64,000 nucleotides of DNA from Taenia hydatigena. Lineage: Eukaryota; Platyhelminthes; Cestoda; Cyclophyllidea; Taeniidae. The position numbers and the translations under genes are program-made. Location of the stretch: the NCBI GenBank assembly GCA_036345935.2, contig JADWOT020000005.1, positions 18,206,369 through 18,270,368 on the forward strand. The letters run 5' to 3'. The notes beneath the pieces were generated by a model. The model saw only the letters and a program-made list of their open reading frames with translations, made no database searches and was not told the origin of the DNA. Positions within the stretch are counted from its first letter, which is position 1. Each line of letters begins with the position of its first letter. This document shows positions 34,195 to 46,976 of this stretch, in pieces.

Positions 34195-37100
34195 ATGGAG
34201 AAGGAACCACATCCGGATCTTTCTCATGGGACTTTGAATTATCAAAACAGCAATTTTAGTCATTCGAATTCTTTGACGACACTGAATTCTAACTACCCCA
34301 ACTCCAGTGACCGTACACATCTCCAGCAGCAGTACAGCGGAAATACCTCTCAACCCTCTCAGCACGTTTTATCCGTTCAGAGCTCAGATTCTGCGCGCTG
34401 TACAACTGACAGCTCGGGTGCTGTTATAGTTCCTGGCTGTTCGCCATTAAGCTCCCGACTTGCTCCTGGGCAAGGTCCCGTTTACATGAAGGCGCAGCCT
34501 TCTCAAGGCCTGAATGCCTATTCCGAAGCGAGTAAACCGCCTGCTCAAACTTTCTACGGGGTGGGTGCTTCTGTTACCCCATCTGGTCAGGGAACTGTGT
34601 CTACTGCATATGTTCCGCATGCTAATCTGCAAGTTGCTTCCGGCCCGCCATCACGTTTTAGCGGCTCCACTTATCCAAATCCGATGGCAACTTCAACCAT
34701 TCAGAACTCCCAAGCCACAGGGTCTTCCTCCTCAGCAACTGACCTCGAAAAACGGCAACTTATTCAACAACAACTTCTTTTGTTGCTGCATGCTCAATGC
34801 TGTCGACAGGAGCAGACGCACTCCACACCTTGCGCCACTCCTCACTGTCGGACTATGCGGAACGTGCTTCAGCACATGAAGAACTGCACTGAAGGGAAGA
34901 ACTGTCGAAAGCCGCATTGCGCTTCATCGCGACAGATTATTTCACATTGGAAAAATTGTAGCAGCCGGGAGTGTCCGGTGTGTGGGCCTTTGAAGCGAGG
35001 GCATCAACAGAGGGCCGTCCCACAACGACCGCCTGGCCAGGTTGTTCCCACCGCCTCACAGCCCAGTGAGGTGAATGGTGTTTCTCCTGGCCAACCTGCT
35101 CCAGTACTTCGTTCCCCAGTTCCTCAGAATGTTAGAAGGTCTCTCCCGGCAACTACCGCCACTTCTACATCTCAGGCCAGAATTACTGGGGCTTACACCC
35201 AGTCAGTTCCCGTTTCCAGCGTCGCGACTACCCCTTCTCAAAGCGGGACCGAAAGTGTTGAGCAGACGGATTGGCGAGCCGGTGTAAACATGGAACATCG
35301 GGATCACGTTGTTCGTAGAATGTAAGTCACCACATGTTTTGTATCGGTATTTTTAGAGTCAAGTATATCTTGCCACAGCCTGATCCTGCGGCCTACAGTG
35401 ATCCTCGAATGGCCAACTTGATTGAGTACGCAAAGAAGGTTGAAAATGCTATGTACACTACGGCGAAGGATAAAACGGAGTACTTTCAACTACTCTCGGA
35501 GAGATGTTATAAGATATACAAGGAGTTGGAGGAAGCCCGACGTCGAAGGAAAAGCGCTGCTTCTGCCTCTGGAAATGGGTCCGCGTCCTCCCTCCCAAAC
35601 GACTCAGCCGTCGGCGCCAACAACGCATCGGATGCATCCGCGAATTCTGTAGAGCCTGGTAGATTGACTCCGAACAGAGGTTCTGCCTCTACTGAATATC
35701 GTCCAAGCATTGCCAACTCGAATGCTGAGTTCAACCAAGAATCAGACTCGAGAGACAGTATTGGCGGATTCAAAAAGGAGGAGGAATTGAAGCCATTTGT
35801 TTCCGATACAAACCAATCTGGTTCGTCGAACAATGAGATAAAAAAGATCCAGATCAAACCCGACGATTCTCTTTCGTCTGTTGGATCTATTCCCACAAGT
35901 GGTGCGTTGGGTTCTGCTGCTGTTACTGATAGCACCAAAGTTGATGAGTCCAAATGGAAAAAGTGGTCTCGTGAAGAACTTTTGCGCCACTTTTTGCGCC
36001 TCCATGAGGAGGTGTACGCCGATAAAAACGCTGAATGGTTTCGTGATCCGGTGGACCCGGTCGCTTTGAATATACCGGATTATCCAGAAGTTATCAAACA
36101 CCCCATGGATCTAACCACGATTCGGAATAATCTGGAAGATGGTGTATACAAGGATCCATGGGAAGTACTGAACCACTTTCGCTTGATGTTCAATAACGCC
36201 TGGCTATACAACAAAAAAAATTCTAAAGTTTATAAAATGTGCACAAAGGTAAGACTTATTTTTGAAATAAATCTTTTAGCTGTCGGAATTATTCGAGAGT
36301 CAAGTGGATCAAGTGATGCAGGCGATGGGGTTTTGCTGTGGACACGAATATTCCTATCAGCAAATCCTTTATTGCAGCTCTGCGAATGTGTGTACTATTG
36401 GTAAAGATGCTCATTACTATATGTACACTAATACGTAAGTTGCAAATATCTCTCTCAAACATTTTTTCTTTAGTGATAAAAGAGTTCTTATCTGTGATAC
36501 TTACTATCAATGCGAGAAATGTTTCAATGAAGCAGGAGATGAGATAATGCTTGCGGACGAAGCTAATCAGACTCCGATGTATGTTTTATAGTTTTAGAGT
36601 TCAATTTTCTCTAGTCCTATTAGAAAGGAACTTTTTGAACGAAAAAAGAACAACGTGACTATAGAGGAGACAGATGTTCATTGCAAAGAATGCGGTCGTC
36701 GTTGGCACAAGGTTTGTGCTCTTCATATGGACGAGATTTGGACGACGGGGTTCGTTTGTCCTGGGTGTCTGCGAGAGCGTGGTCTCAGGCGAAAGGAAAA
36801 TCGTTTTACTGCCAAGAATTTGCCTACCAATAAGCTAAGTAACTTCCTTGAACGCAGAGTCAACGATTTCTTGAAGAAAAAGGAAGTTGGTACAGGGGAG
36901 GTGACGATTCGCGTACTCGCCAGCTCTGATAAATTGGTCGAAGTGAAACCGCTGATGCGAGGTCGTTTCACGGAAAGTGGGGAATTGTCTGAAAGCTTTC
37001 CTTACCGTCTGAAAGCTATCTTTGCATTTCAAGAAATTGACGGTCAAGACGTCTGCTTCTTTGGATTGTACATCCAAGAGTATGGTTCTGAGTCTCCTCA

Positions 37101-40100
37101 GCCAAATCGAAGGCGTGTCTATGTGGCCTATTTGGACTCTGTCTTTTATTTCCGCCCGAAGCAATACCGAACAGACGTCTATCATGAGATTCTGGTTGGT
37201 TATTTACACTACGCCAAGCAACTGGGCTACACAATGGCTCATATTTGGGCTTGTCCTCCGGCTGAAGGAGACGACTATATATTTCACATGCATCCACTGG
37301 AACAAAGAATTCCCAAGGCCAAACGCCTTCAGGATTGGTACAAAAGGATGCTGCAGAAGGCAATGATTGAGGGTATTGTTGCGGATTTCAAAGACATACT
37401 CAAAGATGCTATTGATCATCATCTGGTGTCTCCTACAGAAATTCCCTACTTTGAAGGCGATTTTTGGCCCAACACTTTGGAGGAGATTTTGCAGGTTAGC
37501 AAACTCACTTTTTATTGGTAATTCCATTGGGTTTATAGACGCCTTAGCATCGAGAAATGTCTGAAATCATGTGTAGCGGTTCCGCCATGGTAGCCAGTTT
37601 ACCAGGCATCGTTAACTTTTAAAATTTTCTAACCTAGATGAGTTGAATTGGTAAATTTTTCTGCGTGAGTTTCCTAGCGTTCTTAAATTCAATTTGTTAG
37701 ATAGTTTTGTGTCCATAACAGATTGCTTTTAACAATATTGGGGTTATGACTGGAGTGAAATAAACTAAAACTCCCGTGACTTCTATTGGGTTCTTCAGAT
37801 CAGCTTCAAGGCCTATTTCACGAATCAAGGCCCCCATCCAATCAAATTGACAAAATTTAGATCGCATGTTTTTACACTCAATTCCTTCCGCGCTAGTCTG
37901 GGATATTAGGGCTATTCTGCTATTTGCTACCTAACATGGTTATTTACATTGCTTACTCCATTATGTCTCACTTTGATCGCCTATAGCAGTCCTTGCCGTT
38001 TTACTTAATAATTGGCATAGTTTTGTAACAAAACCTACTTCGATTTCTAATCATGAACTAATTTCAATTTCGTCAAACTAAGTATATCCTAGTATCACAC
38101 TCCCCAAGCTCTTCGTCTGTGCTCACGTTCTCATGAATAACCACTAGTGTTTTGTAACTGCAGCTCATGTAGATTTTCCATAATTCCAACAAAAACGTGA
38201 TGAATTGGCTTAACGTAGATTTTGTGCTGTTTTAAGGATTTGGACAAGGAGGAGGAACGCCGGCGTCGCGAAGAGGCTTTGGCTGAGACCGAAGACGATG
38301 ATGTGGACGGATCGCGCGATCGAGACGGTGGCCACGGTGACTTGGACAAACGGTCTGGGAAAAAGAAGGCTAAAAAGCGCAAATGTAGCAAAAAGTCTGG
38401 CGGCTCCACTGCTAACAAGCGTAAGAAGCTTGACGGTCCAGTGGACTGTAACACAGAGCTTACACGTAAGGTGTACGACACGATGGAGAAGCTCAAGGAG
38501 ATATTCTTCGTTATTCGACTGCATAAACATGGGGCCACTGCCTCTCTCCCACCTATCGTGGATCCAGACGCTCTCATCTCCAGTGAACTGATGGACAGTC
38601 GTGACTCCTTCCTCCAAATGGCGAGAGAAAAGCATCTCGAATTCTCTTCACTTAGGCGAGCCAAGTACTCGACGTTGGTGATGCTCTACGAGTTACATAA
38701 CGAGGGTAGGCAGAGCTTCCTTTACACTTGCAATGTGTGCAAAGACCAAATCGAAACCCGATGGCACTGCAATGAGTGCGATGAGTACGATCTTTGCAAT
38801 CGTTGCTACAAGCGTGAAAATCATCCTCATCCTATGGAGCAGTATGGTCTGGGTATCGAAGAGGAGGGTTCCAACGCCAATGGTGAGTCCAGTGGGGAAC
38901 GTCCAGCCGGGAGTACGGATAGAAAGCCGAATCTTGTCTCTTGTATCGCCGCTTTGGTTCATGCCAATCAGTGCCGTGATGCAAACTGTCGTATGGCTAC
39001 TTGCATCCAGATGAAACGAGTTTTGGCACATCTACGCGCCTGTCCAAAACGCTCCAGTGGTACATGCCCATTGTGCCGTCAACTTATTAGCATGTGTTGT
39101 TTACACGCAAAAGCCTGTACGGAAGAACAGTGTCAAGTGCCACTGTGCCCCCAACTCAAAGATCGGCTTCGTCAACAGCAGATTCAAAAACGGCGTCAGC
39201 AGAACAAGTCCCTGCAGAGACGAACGAATCTCACTCGTGGAGCTACTGGTACGGATTCCTCCGTCGCGACTTCGGGTTATCATTCCCAATATGGGGCGCA
39301 AGGGAACTCCTCTGTCCAGTCGTCAAGTGATCCTTCTGCATCTATGGCTGATTCGCGACAGATTTCGCGCAACTCTTCATTTAGCAGTTCTACCGATGGC
39401 AGCAGGGTTGGGAGTTTACAGACTCATTCCGTCAACGGTGGAATGACGGTAGCGGCATCCCCAAGGGTTCTGCCTGCACCCTCGTTTTCACTTCAGGGTC
39501 AACAGCCTTCGAGGTTGCCTGCTGCTTCCTCACAACTGGTTTGGAGGGATGGGCAATCAGCGCCTTCACAGCAGGTTGGACAGATGCAGCAGCAGCCTCC
39601 GTCACAACAACAGTCCATGACACCTACTTCGACGTTCCGATCTGGCGGTGGTAGTGGCGGCGGTGCTCTTGTGACACAAGACGTTAACAACCCGACACCT
39701 ACTCAACAACAAATCGACCATGTCGTAAAAGTGGTTGACCTCATTCGAAGAACACCAGCTTCCCAAGAGGAGCAAAATAAACAGGTGTGTGACGCGGTTG
39801 CTATTCTTGAAACGTTCTGTCCTTTGTTAGAGTCGAGAAAGGTTGTAAGTTATTTTACGGGTTGTGTAGTGTTGTAAGCAACCAATTGTGTAAATTAGGG
39901 CTGGAATCGCTTGCTTAATTGGAGCGATAATTTTGCTTTAAGCAGTTTTTGCCTGGCGATTTATTTCATCCTTGTTAGTTTGCGCTGCCTGCCACAGACC
40001 TTTTTTGTACTTGGTCTTCCGTTGCTACAATGATAGTTCTGATGCCCAACTTGTCCAAAGCCTTCATTTCGGTTGATGCTTTTTTCGGCAACACGAGTGC

Positions 40101-41377
40101 TCCATTTCTTGGATGGAGTATGCTGTTATCATACAAAGCCGACTGCCCTCTTACATTATACGGTCTACTTTATTGGTTCTGTCATTTGGCAGTGAACTTT
40201 GGTTAAGCCAAATGTCCTGTCACGAAATGCTACATTAACTTTATTGTCTGTCGTTCTTTGTATTCAGTGGTGACAAAAGTGTAGTAAGTCAGCAAAAAAG
40301 CGCTATCATTTTGGCGCTGTCTTCCGTGTTGCTTCTGAATGTTCAGTTTTTATCAATGTTATCCGGTTTTAGTTTATCAGCTGGATTAATCGTCATCCCG
40401 AGTTTCGGCCAGCCTTCCTTGCTCTTCGCGGACGAAATAGGCAAGCTGCCAGTCAAAACCAGCGCATAGCGCAGCAGTCAACTGTTAGTCATCAAGCTCC
40501 CGGAGTTCAACCCCAGCCTACGGTAGGGGTCGCGCCCATTCAACCATCGTCTTCAACCACCGTCCTTTCCTACAATCAGGCTGCAGAGTCCATTCCCTCC
40601 ACATCGGCAGTCTCACAGCCAAGACAAGTTGCCATCAGCGCAGCGGTTGGTCAGCGTCAATTTTCACAGCAGCAACAACCAGCACAGTTCGCTCCTCAGA
40701 TGGCTGACCAACAGCAGCAACAATTTGTGATTACGCAGTCGATGCGTGTTCGTACCCTACCTGGAGGCCCAGCTGTTATTCAACAACAAGTCCAACCCCA
40801 GACCCAGCACCCAGCCGACCAACAGTGGTTCGTCACCCGTGTTCGTGCGGGGGCCGGACAGCAGCAGCAACAACTCTATTCCAATAGTAGTCCTGGAGGT
40901 GTGCAATCCTCAGCAGCAGTATACACGGCAACAGGAGGGGGAGGGGGAGGTGGTGGAACTACACTTTTAACGACAATTGGAGCTGGTGGTGGAGGTCCGC
41001 AACAAACCCAGCATCATCCGCAGCAGATTATCTCACAGTCAAGGCTCATTCCCGCAGTAACTGCAGGCGGTGGAAGTCAGAGAGTCGGTGGCCAGTCCAC
41101 TACAGTGGTTCATTTTCGGGCGGCCCCGCAACAGCAGGCGCAGCAGCAACAGCAGCAGATGGCTCAACCCCAACAGCACATTCTCGTAGCCAACCCTGTT
41201 ACCTCGAATACACAACAGCAGCAGCAGCCGCCTTCGCAGCAGCAGCGTCCAATTGTGGCTCTAATGCAGCAGCCATCCCCACAGAACCCACAGGTGTTGA
41301 AGCCTCAACAACAGCAGCAGCAACAACCACTATCCCAGAATCCTCCATCTTCCTCAAACAATCCCTCGGGCTCGTGA
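34195..41377 (+). CDS. CBP: CREB-binding protein / p300 histone acetyltransferase
   Basis: Nuclear coactivator that acetylates histones and factors using acetyl-CoA. Coding exons: 34195-35321, 35357-36248, 36280-36434, 36474-36578, 36615-37494, 38237-39784 (or 39844) and 40373-41377; all phases fit and give 1903 residues (1923 with the longer exon 6). Domains: TAZ1 about 184-266, KIX 358-441, bromodomain 575-690 with acetyl-lysine Asn at 661, RING/PHD 700-820, HAT 822-1210, ZZ 1213-1260, TAZ2 1283-1378, NCBD about 1545-1595, then a Gln-rich tail with poly-Gln and poly-Gly. HAT key residues corresponding to p300 Asp1399 (YLDS), Trp1436 (W971) and Tyr1467 (Y1002) are present. Human CBP is 2442 residues, so this one is shorter, mainly in the linkers. 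The ATG follows a TTTTAG acceptor by eight bases, so a 5' exon or trans-spliced leader is likely. Four introns are 31-39 nt. Confidence 0.95.
35322..35356 (+). other. 35-nt intron in the KIX domain
   Basis: GTAAGT to TTTTTAG. Removing it restores the [13 protein letters not shown] stretch expected from KIX. It shares position and phase with the 39-nt intron of the short paralogue at 20291-20329. Confidence 0.9.
36249..36279 (+). other. 31-nt intron in the bromodomain
   Basis: GTAAGA to CTTTTAG, only 31 nt. Splicing it gives C-T-K-L-S-E-L-F-E, matching the C-terminal helix of CBP bromodomains. It is the shortest intron in the window and close to the lower limit known for animals. Confidence 0.9.
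36435..36473 (+). other. 39-nt intron, RING/PHD region
   Basis: GTAAGT to TTCTTTAG. The join completes a Thr codon and restores M-Y-T-N-T-D-K-R, homologous to the CBP zinc module after the bromodomain. Confidence 0.85.
36579..36614 (+). other. 36-nt intron, PHD region
   Basis: GTATGT to TTCTCTAG. It joins T-P-I to P-I-R-K-E-L-F-E in frame. An internal TTTTAG is skipped because it would break the frame. Confidence 0.85.
37495..38236 (+). other. 742-nt intron within the HAT domain
   Basis: It starts GTTAGC after L-E-E-I-L-Q and ends TTTTAAG before D-L-D-K-E-E. No feature is seen inside. The join corresponds to the start of the acidic/basic autoregulatory loop of CBP HATs. Confidence 0.8.
39785..40372 (+). 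other. NCBD intron with two possible donors (39785 or 39845)
   Basis: The donor CAG|GTGTGT at 39785 gives an NCBD that aligns with CBP with a one-residue length difference. The donor GTT|GTAAGT at 39845 adds 20 residues in the loop. Both are phase 0 and use the TTTTAG acceptor before 40373. Alternative splicing is possible. Confidence 0.65.
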
Positions 41378-42368
41378 TTTTAGCTTCCTGATGATGACCT
41401 CTTCACGTGTGTTAGCTCTTCGAGTAGAGGTTGTCTGTACCACCGCATTTCTCCCTCCTCCTTCCTATTCCGTTTGTTTTGGCTTACTTGTGCATGTCCG
41501 CGCACTGCCACAGGACCTCTCCTCCCTTCACTTCCTTGTGCTGAGACTTTTTTTACTTACGTATCAATCATGTACTAGCAGCGCGCGTGAAACTCTAAAT
41601 TAACTACTACCACCACAAGCCTCGTGGGAAAGTCGTGGTGCCTGCCACTGGGATGCTGCCGACTGCATGAGGGTGTGTGCGTGGGTGTAACTCAGCGCCA
41701 ATCTCTACGTATTGTCCTGGTCAGTGAAGTACTACTAGCTGTCTCCTCCCCGTACTCCAGCAGGGATGCGCTCACCTTTCACCGGTCATCGCTCATAATC
41801 TCTCCCTCTCCACTCGCTCCTCACTGTGTATGCACCGCGACCACCAACTTGTACATGTTACCATCTCCTTCTCTTCCTGTGTACTGGTCGAAGCGCGTGT
41901 CACTTTAGCGCTATTTCAATTATATGTGTATATAAGCCTCCTTTTCTCTATCCTTCTGTCCATCTCATATACACTTTATTTTTATGGGCTGCGGTGAAAA
42001 CTCTTGGTACCTTGAGCCCATTGCTGCTACCACTACCACCACCTCTCATGCATCAGTAGAATTAAGACTTACCCACCGCCTTTCCTGCTAAACACCTCAA
42101 TTTCTACCCTAACCTTCCAGGTACGTGCTCCTGTCGGCGATGTTGCTCTTCTGTACTGCGCGCGTGCTTGTGTGCAAACTCTGTAAATTGTTTTTCTTCT
42201 CCCCAAGACAACTATTTCTAGCTATACCGACCCTTCTCTCAATATAGTCGGGAGGTTGTAGCGTTACGCCTGTAACCCAATCCCAAAGAGAAGGTGGATG
42301 TTGCGAATTGGCAATTCACTTTGATGAGTTCTCAACCTGCTTTCTTCAAGGTGGAACCTATCAATAAA
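41378..42368 (+). other. CBP 3' untranslated region
   Basis: Pyrimidine-rich, with many CTCCT/CCACC strings and no ORF of note. It ends at the first AATAAA (42363-42368) after the stop codon, giving a 3' UTR of about 1 kb. The exact cleavage site is not visible. Confidence 0.5.
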
Positions 42369-45300
42369 AATGAACTAGTGAACATGACAATTCTTGTCCC
42401 GGCGCTTGTTAACCACAGATGTTCTCGAGGTTGTTTCGGGTACAAATATTCAATTTTCCATCAACGTCAGGCGTTCACGCTTGCATGTGCTGGCAGAGTA
42501 TAGATGTGTTTGGAATCTTAGCTAGATTAGTCATTATCCTCCGGGCAAAAATTTATTTTATGGATGTCGTTTTGTCGGTCTCGTTTGTGAGTTGCATTTT
42601 TTTTTACTTTTGAGTCAAAGGCAGCTTATATGCGACCTCCCCAGATTGTATCCCTTTTATGCCAACCTCAACGGCGATGGTAGATTTTTTTCTCCCTCTG
42701 GAAAGTCGAGAAGTACTTTCGTGACCTTGTTTTATTGCTTTAAACTTGGAGCTTGAGATCAAGTTGGTTTGGACGGCGGTAGCGTTGGTGCGCTGCGGCA
42801 AAATTATCCCGTCATGCATAACCCTGTCGACCGTGATCAATATGGTGCAACTGTCCACCGATCCACAAGTTTGCGTCTCAAAGCCTAGTCGTGTGTGGGA
42901 AAGGGCATGGTGGGTGACATCTCCAGTTCCCTGAGTTGGCACGCACTGCTTTCCACGTCGAGTAGAGATCACTTCACTGAGTGGACAGCTTCACCACATA
43001 ATCGCGTGATTTTCGGTTCGCTTATGCCGTTGGGAGTGTGGACGATTCTCTCAGTCAGCCGACGCCGCTCACCTTTTTTCGCGCCTGCGCTGCCTTTATT
43101 CCAAGTAGGATTGATTCTTAGAATAGGATAGTGGCTATCAAGTCTCTACCTCTGTAGCGCTGCACTTCACAGTTCACGGATAGTCTTTTGAATTCCTAAA
43201 TCCATCCCTTAGTTATCCTCATAAATCCCCCGTAGACTATTTTATTCACTTATTGAAGCTGGAGAAATTCAGACGAAAGAGTGTTTTGGATATTTTACTA
43301 GCGGAAGTCTATGATATCAGACTCACGTTAGGGTGCTGTCTGCATTATGCATAGACGACGCAAAACGCTGCATTGCTAGACCGTTCTTCGATTGAAGAAG
43401 GTAGAATCAATTTGAGCCTTTTGCATCAAGTTTCATCCTTCAAGCAATATTCTAGGTGATGCCTTTCATTTGCGATGCATGTTGCGCATTGCCGTTACTT
43501 CAAGTGGATGTTTGAACTTGCAATGAGTTCTGGCACCTGGCATGCACTGCGCTAAATCTCTTTATGCCTTGGTTGACTATCGTCGCACTAAGAATCCGTT
43601 AAGAATTCATTTTTAAAATTTTGAAATTGAGAAAACCTTGCCCTCCAACTGCATAGGTTGTGCATGGACAGAAGGCTTGACGCTCAGGTGAAGTGTGCAA
43701 AGTTAGTTCAAAAATGGTAAAATTTCCCGATCAAAAGGTGTTAGTATTAAACTCCTTATTGATAGAAAATGGGGGGTTTATTTGGTAAATTGCATGCACG
43801 CCTGCTACCGCGTTGGTGTCAACAGCTTTAACCATAGCACAGTGGTTAAATGGGGTCTTGATTGGCGTCCCCCATGATAGGCTACGGTGATCTCTGAAAC
43901 GTCAATCAAAATATTTCACTTTGATCTCTCAACTGGCTTGATTCAACATTAATCAAGTTGTTATCATTATTCCTCAGGTAAAACCAACAGTAGTGTCTTT
44001 CGAAATTAAATACAAGTCAGTGTATTCAAACGCATTGCTGCAACACGAAATTGTTTCATCTGATAAGAGAGCAGCATCGAGCCTTCCCGCTCATACATAT
44101 ACCTGTGGTCAAAGCAAAAAAGCGTGCTGTCTATTTTTAAAGTGTGTTGCGGGTGCGCATCCGTGTGAATGGGCATAAGGTCGACCTCTTGAAGGCCACT
44201 GAATTAAAAATATGTAGCCTAGGTAAAAAAGTCTGCCAATCCACCTTCAACACAGAGGTATTTACTAAAAAGTTCTTTTGTGGTTTTCTTTTTCGTGGCC
44301 AAGGCACCTCGTTGGTGCACTGAAATTTGTGCCACTGTGACCATCTGGGTTTTCAGGCAAAAAGGGGAAAACCATGCAGGTAGTAGCTTGGGGAGCATAT
44401 TGGGCGTTTCATCATTCGGTGAAATCAGCCACGCCCATTCCACTTGTGTAGGGCTCCTAGTACCTAACCAACTTATGGCGCTTCTGAAATGTCATGACAC
44501 AGTATTCTGTCTCCTGATCGCGTGCCTGTTCATTAAGAGCCATGTCGAAACGGAGAGAGTGTGGCTAGACACCTGCCGTACATTTTGGGTGATGTTGATA
44601 GAGGTGTGGATCATGACATGAAGTGGTAAAAGTAGTCTGTGAAGTTATGACGGCATGTAAACGATACCAGTTTCAAAATTATCTAAGGAGATGCTATCGG
44701 GCGTGGAAACTTAGATCAGGTTTATCATCTGTGCAGGGAAGCTAAATCGGTGTTGTCTTCGATCCTCGTCATGGAGACTTCACCAAGTTCGGCAAGCTTA
44801 GAGTAGTAACATTTATTTTCACTCGCCGACAACTTAGATCTCAGGGATACATCGCCTGACATGGGCCGAATTTTGAGTTATTTATTCCTTTCAATTTAAT
44901 GTGTTATTCTCATGTGATCTATAAACACAGGCAGGAAAATCGGAGCGTCACAAATATGCAACGCTGATAGCGAAAGCGTTAATTTCTAATGAGACGTAAA
45001 CAACTATCAGGCGGTAATTTTGCGTCACCACGGAGAGAACTTCCAATCCAATAATACCCCTGGTTGTTAACTGCATCGTTGAAAATCACCTACCATGCAT
45101 CATTGAAGGTCATGGAGTATCCTACAGCTGGCGCGATTTGTGCAAACACTTAACAACATCGTCCAAAACAAAGTATCTCGATTCCTCTTCCACTCATTTG
45201 TAGTTGTAATGCGTCAAACTCTCTATCTGATTTAGTCCTTGCTTAATGTAATGCGGCACGTAAGCTGGTTAATGTTGTTTACAATTCTCTGTTCAAGTAT

Positions 45301-46472
45301 ATATTTGTATCGTTACAAATTATTGTTCAGATCTTAAGATTATTGTGGTCAGAGAAAGGCAGTTCGGTTTTGGTAGCACTTTATTTCGATTCTCCACATG
45401 GTCAAGCATTTGCAACGGAGATCTTCCCTCGGCCAGTGGATTATGGACACTGTTAAGCCTTTATGAGTGGGTTGGCTAATGCCTTTACACGTGCATACCC
45501 TGGAAGCTCAAAATTAACTCAATTCTCCTCGTGAGGATAGGGAGAGGGGTTAGTAAACCAGGCAACATGACCAGTGAATCACCATACCAGTCAAATATAA
45601 GGGAGGGCGGAAACTCCTGAGATGACAGAATCCTGTAGGGTCAAGTTATGCCGAGATGTATGCACAGAGATGAGAAATGTGAAAGCACTGTTGACCACAT
45701 TAAAACTGCTGTTGTTAAAGTGGAGCCACTCTAAATGTGCTGTGGGGATTAATCTTCTTCACTGGTATGATTCGACAAAAATCACTGGTACTACATGGAG
45801 AGAGCAATGTAAAACAGCAATACCGCTGAACTGCGCACCTAAAAAGTCATTTACATGCAGCCTTAAATCCCTACTGGCTGGGCTGGCTGATTGGGTGACC
45901 ACATTTTAATGGGCAAGTGAAGCTTATCAGACCGCAATGAATCATTGGATTTTTGCGAGCAGACAGTGTGTGTAGCCTCTTTGCACCACATTCAAGCTTT
46001 CAAAATTTCATCGCAGCTTTCCTTTATGGAGGGTGAAATGGACTTCGACTACTCAGTTATTGTGGTAAAAACACGATTTTGAAGACAGATTTCCGTTGCA
46101 CTGGGGATGCTGTTCACACGGCTGCATGAAACTTGTTTATGTAGCTAAAATAGAGGCGACTATTTATACATTTCGTAAGCATATTTCTATTTGTTTACCT
46201 TCAGATGCATAAATGCGGTGGATTCAAACGCCTCGGATACGTAATTTTATGCGAGTAATCTTGTATGAACGGTACTAGTAATTTTTCAAAAGCATTTTAA
46301 GAAACCGACGCTTATGCAAAAAAAGACCCAGTGCTGTAGTTTGTAAGGCAAAAGCAAAATGAAATGTGTACATCTCTCATCATTTTTGGCTTTTAATTAA
46401 CACCAGCCTCCATCGCGGGAAGATCTCACAAGTTGCCTTCCCAACCACCACATTTGTGGCTGGCTTCTGAGA
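42369..46472. other. No gene recognised
   Basis: About 4 kb with only domain-free open frames (for example 42604-42972 -, 44280-44621 +, 45622-45909 +). No repeat shared with the LTR or repeat A families was seen. Confidence 0.4.
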
Positions 46473-46584
46473 TTTATTTTCTAGTGTTTTGGTACTCAAT
46501 ACAAGCCTCATTTTAGTGTGTTGAATGAAATCGTTGATAAATCAGACAATTGCAAAATATCAAATTGTGAATGACCGAAAAGAA

Positions 46585-46794
46585 TTAGTAGTGTGATTCT
46601 TCTTCTTCTGCCTTCTTTGGGTAGAAATTTTCTCCTCCATGGAACCGCTTCTTCATTCCTTGCCTAGAATCCAACAAAATAGCCTCCTGTGCACTTTTGC
46701 AATTTAATGGGCTTAAAAAACTAGAATTGCTCAACACTGTTCGAGTATGTGAACCAAAATTTCCTATGAGACGTGGGGCAAAGTGATGAAGCAT
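46585..46794 (-). CDS. Possible 3' exon of a minus-strand gene (charged C-terminus)
   Basis: A 69-codon - frame ends in a basic then acidic tail (KKRFHGGENFYPKK, then Glu run, SHY). An AATAAA lies on the - strand at 46473-46478, about 107 bases after the stop. A TTCTAG acceptor inside at about 46657 would start a last exon at the G-M-K-K-R segment. Not recognised; upstream exons were not found, although a short ATG piece begins at 46976 (-). It could be a small gene or chance. Confidence 0.25.
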   Translation of the reverse strand: MLHHFAPRLIGNFGSHTRTVLSNSSFLSPLNCKSAQEAILLDSRQGMKKRFHGGENFYPKKAEEEESHY

Positions 46795-46976
46795 GCATGG
46801 GTGATCAAACTGAGGTATCCAACTTCAAGTCGCCTGCTGGCTCGATAGTGGAACCCAACTGCATCGTTCTCCACAGCTGAAGTGAGTGCGTGCTCTATAA
46901 GTAATGATAACAGCGGAAAAGTGTTGTTTCGCCAATTAAGAAAGGGAACATTCACATACGGTAATAAATCTGCCAT

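Noticed and set aside
35507..35953. Open frame antisense to the CBP KIX-bromodomain linker
   Set aside because: It lies wholly within a verified CBP exon and mirrors its Ser/Asn-rich codons.
42604..42972. 122-codon minus-strand frame after the CBP 3' UTR
   Set aside because: No recognisable domain, and the complementary strand is equally open; no splice or polyadenylation context.
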